The translations under genes and the position numbers were made by a program. From positions 9,226,001 to 9,290,000 of the forward strand of contig NZ_CP060828.1 in assembly GCF_014489635.1 (NCBI RefSeq): a DNA stretch of 64,000 bases, in the 5' to 3' direction. The notes beneath the pieces were generated by a model that was not told the origin of the DNA, did no database searches, and saw nothing but the letters and a program-made list of their open reading frames with translations. Below, in pieces: positions 24,434-30,817 of this stretch (its first letter is position 1; each line of letters begins with the position of its first letter). Source of the stretch: Streptomyces roseirectus (GTDB lineage: Bacteria; Actinomycetota; Actinomycetes; Streptomycetales; Streptomycetaceae).

Positions 24434-25303
24434 TTGAACACCCCGACGACCCGCTTCACCGTCCTCGACGAGACCCACCGCCACCCCGAACTGAGCGCAC
24501 ACCTCACCGCCATCCTCCACACCGTGGCCCCGATCGTGCGGGAGACCACCGGCCTTCCCCTCCCCGCCGAGGTGCGCTTCCGCCTGCTGACTCCCAGGGC
24601 ATGGCGCGCGGCCGTCCGGCAGAACAACGAGCGCATCGTGGCCCGCGACATCGCCGATCTGGAACTGACGCCCACGGAGATCACCACACTGCGCTACGCC
24701 CTCAAGATCGCCGGGTTCATCCCGGTCCTCACCTGGCCCCTGATCGGCGCACAGATCATGGAAGCCGCCGACGGCCGGACCGAGGCCGTCCTGGCACCCC
24801 GCTCGCTCCAGCACAGCGGCTACCTCACCAACGAGCAGTGCCTGACCCAGATGGCCGCGCACGAACTCGTCCACCACGCGCAGTTCGCAGCCCGCGGCCC
24901 CATCGTGTGGGAAACCCTCCTCCACGAGCGCCGGGGACTCAGCCGCCACGGCGGCATGACCGTCCTGGAAGGACACGCCACCTGGGCCGACCGGCAGGTC
25001 ACCACCCGCCTCTACGGCGCCCCCGTGAACCACACCGAGCAGGCCAAACGCTCCTGGCGCTACCGCCTCCACGCCAACATCCCCGGCATGAGCAAGCTCG
25101 GCCCGCGCCGCGCCTTCTACGAGCAGGGGGCCCAGCTCATCGCGCAGGCCGTCGACACGTACGGCATCGACGTGCTCAACCGGGTCTGGACCGACACCTC
25201 CCTGCTGCCCACCACCGAGGAGATCACCGCCCCCGACACCTGGGCCCGACGCCTTGCCGCCGCCGATCCCGACCTCGCGATCGACCCGGCCGAGCAGAGC
25301 TGA
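24434..25303 (+). CDS. Zincin-like metallopeptidase, copy 2
   Basis: A 289-residue paralogue of the previous gene with HExxH in AAHELVHHAQ near residue 143 and the shared EGHATWADRQVTTRLYGAPV. It differs from copy 1 by a hydrophobic stretch (YALKIAGFIPVLTWPLIGAQ) before the active site and by a longer insert after it. The start is TTG at 24434 with AAGGAAG upstream. The two copies lie in tandem after the dioxygenase gene, so they may process related substrates or act as a hetero-pair. Confidence 0.76.
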   Translation: MNTPTTRFTVLDETHRHPELSAHLTAILHTVAPIVRETTGLPLPAEVRFRLLTPRAWRAAVRQNNERIVARDIADLELTPTEITTLRYALKIAGFIPVLTWPLIGAQIMEAADGRTEAVLAPRSLQHSGYLTNEQCLTQMAAHELVHHAQFAARGPIVWETLLHERRGLSRHGGMTVLEGHATWADRQVTTRLYGAPVNHTEQAKRSWRYRLHANIPGMSKLGPRRAFYEQGAQLIAQAVDTYGIDVLNRVWTDTSLLPTTEEITAPDTWARRLAAADPDLAIDPAEQS

Positions 25304-25367
25304 CCGGCCTGCTCTCTCAAGCAGAGGATTCCCAGTGGCGATGCCGAACCTGAACGGTGACCTGCTG

Positions 25368-26315
25368 TCAGGCGCTCTGAGCGGTCCCGTGCGTGTTGAT
25401 GACGGGCCGCAGGGCGTGTACCCGCTCGTGGAGGTCCGTGACTCCATCGGCGGTCGAGGCAGCCAGGGCGGCGTCGAGTTGCTTGAGACGCGAGCGGGTT
25501 GTGGAGCGGAGGCGCGCGGCGGGGACGCGGTCCAGGACGTCGAGGGCTCGCGCCGCGGCATCGCCCGGCAGGATCGGGGCCTCGGCCTGGGCGAGGGCCA
25601 GGGAGGCTGCCGCCCAGCCCGGCGTTCTTGGGACGCAGGCGTTCAGGGAGCCCTCGGCGGCGGTGACCGCCTTGTCCGTGCGGCCCAGGACCCGGAACGC
25701 CTCGGCCTGGTGGAGCTGGTGTTCGGCGGCATCGACTTCCAGAGCGCGTGCCGCGTCGGCAAGGGCGCGGTCGGCGTCCTGGGCCTGCCCGAGGGCGGCC
25801 AAGGAGGGCAGTTCGGCCCAGGCGTGGAGCTGGGCCGACGGCAGCCCGCGCGGGGCCAGGGCGAGTCCGCGTTCGGCGTGGGTGAGCGCGGCGGTGTGGT
25901 GGTCGGTGGCGCGGGCGACCATGGACAGCGCTCCGCAGGCCCAGGCCGCGAGCCGGGCGTCCCCGGTGCGTTCACCGAAGGCCACCGCCGCCGTCAGGTG
26001 GACGCGTGCGCCGGTGTGGTCGTCGAGGTGGTGTGCGGCGTTGCCCAGCAGGGCGCTGAGCCAGCCGATGCCGCGCCGGAGGTCCACCGCCACCGGTTCG
26101 GCGGTCCGTCCCGGTGCGAGCGCTTGGGCGAGGAGGCGGCGGGTGCGGTGGATCTCGTCGAACAGGACGGCCGGTGGGTGCTTGCTGTAGCCGAGGGCGT
26201 AGAACTCGACGGCCGCTTCGGTGGCGTCCACCACGGTCCGGCTGCCGTCCGGGTCCATCCGCAGGGCGAGGCTGAGCGATTCGCGGACGGCCGGGAGACC
26301 GGCGGCTGTGGTCAT
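25368..26315 (-). CDS. TPR-like helical protein (regulator type lacking HTH)
   Basis: A 315-residue alpha-helical protein with repeated A/L-rich helix pairs (for example RLAAWACGALSMVARATDHH and HQLHQAEAFRVLGRTDKAV), like the tetratricopeptide half of Streptomyces XRE-TPR regulators. No helix-turn-helix precedes it; the protein begins directly with the linker-like LPAVRESLSLALRMDPDG. It may be a stand-alone partner. The ATG at 26315 was chosen. It lies 89 bases after the HTH-SUMF1 gene on the same strand and probably shares its transcript. Confidence 0.72.
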   Translation of the reverse strand: MTTAAGLPAVRESLSLALRMDPDGSRTVVDATEAAVEFYALGYSKHPPAVLFDEIHRTRRLLAQALAPGRTAEPVAVDLRRGIGWLSALLGNAAHHLDDHTGARVHLTAAVAFGERTGDARLAAWACGALSMVARATDHHTAALTHAERGLALAPRGLPSAQLHAWAELPSLAALGQAQDADRALADAARALEVDAAEHQLHQAEAFRVLGRTDKAVTAAEGSLNACVPRTPGWAAASLALAQAEAPILPGDAAARALDVLDRVPAARLRSTTRSRLKQLDAALAASTADGVTDLHERVHALRPVINTHGTAQSA

Positions 26316-26404
26316 GCTCGTACTCGTACCTTTGAGGGGTCACGAAGTTTCAGGAAAACACCCTTGACGCTCACCACCTTGCTGAAGGTCTCGATGCTGT
26401 CTCG

Positions 26405-27316
26405 TTACGGACTGCTGACGCACCGGAAGGAGGTGTCGTTGTCTTGCATCGTGGCGTTCGCCGCGTTCCGTAAGGATGGTGCAGCCCTCTCGAACGGGCT
26501 GGTGAACGCTGAGCCCTTCAGTTCGTAGCGGCCGGCGACCTCCTCGGTGGAGCACCACTCCCAGGCGTTCCCGCACAGGTCGAACACTCCGTACGGGCTG
26601 ACGCCGGACTGGTAGCGGGCCACTGGGGTCGTTTTCCCTATCTCGGCTTCCGCGACGTTGCACTTGGCCGCCGTGGGCTGGTCCCCCCACGGGTACACGC
26701 GCCCTTTCGTGCCGCGAGCAGCCTTCTCCCACTGCTGGGCGGTGGGGAGCCGCTTTCCGCACCAGCGGGCGTACGCTGTCGCGTCGTGCCACGTCACCCA
26801 CACCACGGGATGGTCGACCAGGTCGTCGGGGCAGCGGCCGTTCGGCCAGTGTCGCGGCGGCCGGTGGCCGGTGGTGCGTACGAAGCGCTCGTAGTCGAGG
26901 TTGGTCGTCGGGTAGACATCGATGTGGAAGCCGTCCAGCCATGCCGGGGCGTTCCCAGGGCCGGCCAGGTAGATGCCCTCCTCGACCGGGACCATGGCCT
27001 TGCCGTCCACAGAGTGCTGGACGGCGCGCGGATCGCGGCGCAGAAGTTCCTCGGCGCGCTCGTCATGCTGGACGGCGGCTCGCTCGGTGAGGAGCGCGGC
27101 GAATCGCTGTTGGGTGGGAGCGCCGGCACGGGCGAGCAGAGTGTCCAGGGCTTCCTGATTGCCGGGGCGCAGGTTGATGGTCTCGCCCCGGCCTTCCCAG
27201 GTCACCAACTGGCGCTGGCTCACGGGAACCAGGGCCGCGAAGTCGCGCCCGGTCATCCGCATGGCCGTGCGCAGGAGCAGCACCTCGCGCCCGGTCCACC
27301 TGTTGACTCCCGTCAT
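26405..27316 (-). CDS. XRE-like HTH fused to SUMF1/FGE-type domain
   Basis: A 303-residue fusion. Residues about 5-55 (LRTAMRMTGRDFAALVPVSQ, then RQLVTWEGRG) form an XRE-like helix-turn-helix. From about residue 105 a SUMF1/formylglycine-generating-type fold follows: GNAPAWLDGFHIDVYPTTN, then VWVTWHDATAYARWCGKRLP and YGVFDLCGNAWEWCS. The two cysteines that bind copper in genuine FGE (a CxxxxC pair before the terminal GFRC) are not visible near RNAANATMQDNDTSFRC, so sulfatase activation is unlikely. A TTA codon (minus strand of 26471-26473) suggests bldA control. It follows the class IV aminotransferase gene by 12 bases. Confidence 0.82.
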   Translation of the reverse strand: MTGVNRWTGREVLLLRTAMRMTGRDFAALVPVSQRQLVTWEGRGETINLRPGNQEALDTLLARAGAPTQQRFAALLTERAAVQHDERAEELLRRDPRAVQHSVDGKAMVPVEEGIYLAGPGNAPAWLDGFHIDVYPTTNLDYERFVRTTGHRPPRHWPNGRCPDDLVDHPVVWVTWHDATAYARWCGKRLPTAQQWEKAARGTKGRVYPWGDQPTAAKCNVAEAEIGKTTPVARYQSGVSPYGVFDLCGNAWEWCSTEEVAGRYELKGSAFTSPFERAAPSLRNAANATMQDNDTSFRCVSSP

Positions 27317-27328
27317 TCCGGTCTCCCT

Positions 27329-28123
27329 CTACAACTCCTCGCCCGGGACGGACAGGTACGTCTCGCGCAGCGCACTCAGCACCGGATGCTCGATCGTCAT
27401 GGGTGTGTCATCGATGGCCGAGAGGGCGCGGACGCCGATGGAGGTGTTGGTGGCGAAGGCGACCGGCATGGCCTTGGCCTCGTCGAGGGTCACAGGGGTG
27501 ACCTTGTGCTCGGTGCGTTCCTGGAGCAGAGCCGCAGTCACGCCGGGCAGCACCGGGCCCTCCGGCCAGATGATGGTGCCGTTCTCGTCGATGAAGCCCA
27601 CATTCCATGTTCCGCCCTCGGTCACGTGGTTGTCGGGGCCGAAGAACAGGGCGTCGTCGAAACCCTTGAGCCGTGCCGTGCGGCGGGCGTGCAGCGCGCC
27701 GAAGAGGCCGCAGTGCTTGACCTGGGGGAGATCACGCTCGTACTGCACGCTCCAGGCGGCCAGCGGCGGAGGGGGCAGCGCGCCGGCGGGGCGCACGCTC
27801 ACCATGATCTGCGGTTCGGTGGCTTCCTCAGGGTGGCCCATGTCCACCGTCGGGTCGAAGTGCGTGACACGGACGACGCAGGGTCCGTCCTGGCCGTCCA
27901 GGGCCTGGGCGACCAGATCGCGGACGCGGCTGGTGTCCACCGGCGCACCGAACACTATCCGGCTGTCCCGTACGAGCCGCTCCAGGTGCAGGGACAGTCC
28001 GCGGACGCGGCGATCGGCGTCGACGCGCATGGATGTGAAGTGCCCGTAGGACGTCAGGGCAAGGGGGAGCAAGTCTTCGGCCGTTGCGAGCTGTCTGTTC
28101 AGATGCGCCATGCCGTCCAGCAT
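27329..28123 (-). CDS. Class IV PLP-dependent aminotransferase
   Basis: A 264-residue fold-type IV PLP enzyme (branched-chain aminotransferase / 4-amino-4-deoxychorismate lyase family). The Schiff-base lysine is in QVKHCGLFGALHAR near residue 137. The conserved acidic residue is in VTEGGTWNVGFI, and the phosphate-binding TN in FATNTSIGVR. The start is ATG 28123 or MAHLNRQ four codons later. It is the first gene of a minus-strand unit with the HTH-SUMF1 and TPR genes. The substrate is unknown. Confidence 0.85.
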   Translation of the reverse strand: MLDGMAHLNRQLATAEDLLPLALTSYGHFTSMRVDADRRVRGLSLHLERLVRDSRIVFGAPVDTSRVRDLVAQALDGQDGPCVVRVTHFDPTVDMGHPEEATEPQIMVSVRPAGALPPPPLAAWSVQYERDLPQVKHCGLFGALHARRTARLKGFDDALFFGPDNHVTEGGTWNVGFIDENGTIIWPEGPVLPGVTAALLQERTEHKVTPVTLDEAKAMPVAFATNTSIGVRALSAIDDTPMTIEHPVLSALRETYLSVPGEEL

Positions 28124-28334
28124 GTCAGCAGGGACCCGGTGCTCGGCACTCGAGAACTGGTTACTGACGGGTCAACTTCATCAGAACTTCATTCCCTTAC
28201 CCTCGGCTCCCACTGTTCGATAGTGAGCATCCGGACACGCGTAGTGATCGCAGGGATGGCTAGGAGCGTGTAATCGGCCTTGCCGAAGGCCGCTTCGGCA
28301 CACCCTCCATGCCTGTCTTACGGGAGACCGCACG

Positions 28335-28771
28335 ATGAACTCGACAGCCAGAGCCTCAGCATCGGCCGCTCCAGTCACGAAGCGAGTCGCCGCGTCGGGC
28401 TTCGAGGTGTCCTTTGTGCCGGCGGACTTCCGTGTCGGTCTGATGCGGCGAATCACTACCGCCTACCTGCGCTGTTACGGCATGGCAGACCTCGTCGACA
28501 GCGCCGTGCTCGCGGTTTCGGAGCTGGTCACCAACGCGATTCGGCACGGCGGGGACGAGCCGGTCGGACTCCGCGTTGTCCCCTCTGCCGGCGCACTGCG
28601 CATCGAGGTCACCGATGGTTGTCCCACCCCCGCCGAAGCTCGGATCGCCGCAGTGGACGACGAGAGCGGCCGTGGCTGCTGCTCGTGTCCGCAGTGTCGA
28701 AGGAGTGGGGCGTAAGCGACGACGGCCTGATGACGTGGTGCTCCCTCACGACAACCAAGAGGAGTCGCTGA
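28335..28771 (+). pseudogene. RsbW-type ATPase gene with a single-base frameshift
   Basis: From ATG 28335 the frame encodes a GHKL ATPase: N box AVSELVTNAIRHG, G1 box EVTDGCPTP, then DESGRG. After GRG (near 28672) the reading goes CCSCPQCRRSGA and stops at 28715. One base later the correct continuation LLLVSAVSKEWGVSDDGLMT is present in another frame and stops at 28769-28771. A one-base deletion in the G2 box explains this. Either the gene is dead, or the base is a sequencing error, or expression uses frameshifting. Confidence 0.8.
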
Positions 28772-29091
28772 TGGCCGGAATGCCGGTCGGCGTCGCCATG
28801 CAGATGCTGAGCCGCCGGACCGCCAACGACGAGGAGGCACTGAGCACGCTCCTCTGTTGCCTGCGGCGCTCTCTCGTCGGCAGGGCGATCGACGACCAAC
28901 TGCGGGACAGCCTGGATGTCGTGCTCGGTGAGTTGGCACCCCCCGCTCCACACGAGATGACGGCCCTCGCGGATCGGGTTCCGTACCTCGACGACCAAGT
29001 TCGTGGCGGTCGTGCCGTGTCTCGTACGTTCGTACTCGGTCCGGCAGATGCAGAGGCTAATCCTTCTGCACGTCGAGCATCCCTGTCCTGA
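28771..29091 (+). CDS. Small hypothetical protein (DUF6415-like), possibly frameshifted
   Basis: A 106-residue frame starts at ATG 28771 with GAGGAG just upstream and overlaps the restored stop of the ATPase gene. The N-terminal half (LRDSLDVVLGELAPPAPHEM, then TALADRVPYLDDQV) resembles small DUF6415 proteins found beside such ATPases. The C-terminal part of this frame is unlike the family. In the next frame the sequence reads VRSYSVRQMQRLILLHVE, then GSLDRLATGILAVLEPMGDD and stops near 29170, which looks more natural. A second frameshift near 29005 is therefore possible. Confidence 0.45.
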   Translation: MAGMPVGVAMQMLSRRTANDEEALSTLLCCLRRSLVGRAIDDQLRDSLDVVLGELAPPAPHEMTALADRVPYLDDQVRGGRAVSRTFVLGPADAEANPSARRASLS

Positions 29092-29275
29092 GGGCGCCCT
29101 CGGTTCCCTCGACCGACTCGCTACGGGCATCCTCGCGGTCCTGGAGCCGATGGGAGATGACGCCCTGTGAGGATGCCACTTGGACGCGTCCGTGGGCCTC
29201 CTCTTCCGACGACGCTGGCTTCTCCTGCCGAGCTGGATCACCGAAGCACCACCCCGACAGACGTTAGGTATGTGG

Positions 29276-30484
29276 ATGACTGCCATTGATGACTCGACTG
29301 CGCGCGATGCCGACGCGCTCCGCGCGGGCATGGTCCGTGCACTCCGTGACCAGGACTCGATCACGTCTGAACCTGTCGCCGCCGCCTTCGCCGCTGTGCC
29401 CCGGCACCGGTTCGCCCCCGGAGCGCCTCTGGAGCTCGCCTACGACCTCCACTGCACCGTGCCGGTCAAGAAGGACGAACACGGCTTGGACATCAGCGTC
29501 ATGTCCGCCGCGCACCTCCAAGGCGTGATGCTGGAGCAGGCCGACATCAAGCCCGGTATGAAGGTTCTGGAGATCGGCTCCGGCGGCTACAACGCCGCGC
29601 TCATCCAGGAACTCGTGGGCGACCACGGAATGGTCACCACCGCCGACATCGACCATGACGTCATCGACCGCGCCCGTCGGTGCCTGGATGATGCCGGGTA
29701 CCGCCAGGTGAAGACGGTCCTCGCCGACGGCGAAAGTGGCGTCCCCGACAGCGCGCCGTACGACCGGATCATCGTCACCGCGGCTGCGTGGGACATCCCC
29801 GCGTCGTGGATCAACGGGCTCACGAAGAACGGTCGGCTCGTTGTCCCTCTGACCGTGCACGGCACCACCCGCTCCATCGCGTTCGACCGCGAAGGCGACG
29901 GGCTGCTGAGTCGTTCCTACCGTCTGGCGCGCTTCGTTCCCATGCAGGGCGAGGGGGCCGCTAGGGAAGAGCGGAAGGTACTGCTGCGCGACGGTGTCGC
30001 TGTGCAGACCGACGACGCTCGGGTAAACCTCCTCCCGGAGGCGCTTAATCATGCCCTGGGCATGCCCAGGCTGGTGCGCTGGTCGGGGGCGGCCTACGAC
30101 CTGCCCGACGAACTGGAGCTGTACCTCACGCTGAACCTGCCGACCGTGGCCCGACTGCATGCGTCCACGGACGTCGTCGAGAGCGGGCTCGTGGAGGCAT
30201 CGGCCCTGCTCGGTGTGCCGGCGCTGGTCAGCGAGGACAGCATCGCGTACCGCACCCGTCGAGAGGACCGGGACACCGACGGCTTCGAGAGCGGCGTGGT
30301 CGCTCACGGCCCGCAGGCCGAAGCTCTCGCGGACCAGTACGTGGAACTGCTCCGGCGCTGGGCCCAGAACCACCGCCGCCGGGGAGCGGCTGAGATCCGC
30401 TACCTGCCGGGCCCCGCTCCGTCCCCGCTGCTCGAGGACGCAGTGCCGAAGCGGCACGGCGTCGTCACGGTGACCTGGCACTAA
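29276..30484 (+). CDS. FxLD-system SAM-dependent methyltransferase
   Basis: A roughly 402-residue methyltransferase related to protein-L-isoaspartate O-methyltransferases. It shows VPRHRFAPGAPLELAYD, the SAM motif I VLEIGSGGYNAALIQ near residue 99, and YDRIIVTAAAWDIPASW. About 200 further residues follow the catalytic fold, as in the methyltransferases of FxLD lanthipeptide systems. These are thought to modify the precursor, for example forming isoaspartate as the PIMT-like enzymes of class I lanthipeptides do. The start is ATG 29270 or 29276. It lies 64 bases upstream of the precursor gene. A homologous domain occurs again in the fusion at 36737-38821. Confidence 0.88.
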   Translation: MTAIDDSTARDADALRAGMVRALRDQDSITSEPVAAAFAAVPRHRFAPGAPLELAYDLHCTVPVKKDEHGLDISVMSAAHLQGVMLEQADIKPGMKVLEIGSGGYNAALIQELVGDHGMVTTADIDHDVIDRARRCLDDAGYRQVKTVLADGESGVPDSAPYDRIIVTAAAWDIPASWINGLTKNGRLVVPLTVHGTTRSIAFDREGDGLLSRSYRLARFVPMQGEGAAREERKVLLRDGVAVQTDDARVNLLPEALNHALGMPRLVRWSGAAYDLPDELELYLTLNLPTVARLHASTDVVESGLVEASALLGVPALVSEDSIAYRTRREDRDTDGFESGVVAHGPQAEALADQYVELLRRWAQNHRRRGAAEIRYLPGPAPSPLLEDAVPKRHGVVTVTWH

Positions 30485-30548
30485 AACTCCGGGGCCCGCT
30501 CACGAGCCTCGGTACCTCGCACCATCGCTCACTGCCAAGGAGGCAGAC

Positions 30549-30731
30549 ATGACCGTTCATCTGGAGCGCCCGCTCGTGCAGCCGATCGCCGAGCAGGAGG
30601 AGCCCGGACAGGACGACTTCGACCTGGACATCACGATCGTCGAGGGCGGCCCCGCGGCGGACCAGCTCATCCGTCTGACGAACGACGGCTGCGGCTCGAC
30701 GTGCGCGTCCGCGTGCACGAGTTGCCCGTAA
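30549..30731 (+). CDS. FxLD family lanthipeptide precursor
   Basis: A 60-residue precursor peptide. The acidic leader contains FDLD at residues 24-27 (DDFDLDITIVEGG), the FxLD signature. The C-terminal core reads LTNDGCGSTCASACTSCP, with Cys at 48, 52, 56 and 59 and Ser/Thr at 44, 50, 51, 54, 57 and 58 available for dehydration and thioether rings. N45-D46 is a possible site for a PIMT-like methyltransferase. An AAGGAGG ribosome site precedes the ATG. It is flanked by the methyltransferase and LanB genes, which confirms the role. Confidence 0.93.
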   Translation: MTVHLERPLVQPIAEQEEPGQDDFDLDITIVEGGPAADQLIRLTNDGCGSTCASACTSCP

Positions 30732-30752
30732 CCGCACTCGAACCGCGTCCAT

Positions 30753-30800
30753 CGCGGTGCCTGGCCATGCCCGCTCCCCTGGGCGTGGCCAGGCACCGCG
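30753..30800 (+). terminator. 20-bp hairpin between precursor and dehydratase genes
   Basis: CGCGGTGCCTGGCCATGCCC (30753-30772) pairs with GGGCGTGGCCAGGCACCGCG (30781-30800) with one wobble and an 8-base loop. It starts 21 bases after the precursor stop and ends just before the LanB ribosome site. Such a hairpin typically stabilises and partly terminates precursor transcripts so that precursor exceeds enzymes. Confidence 0.85.
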
Positions 30801-30817
30801 GCCTACAGGAGGGGTGT

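Noticed and set aside
26405..27316. Genuine formylglycine-generating enzyme
   Set aside because: The copper-binding cysteine pair near the C-terminus is not visible and no sulfatase gene is nearby.
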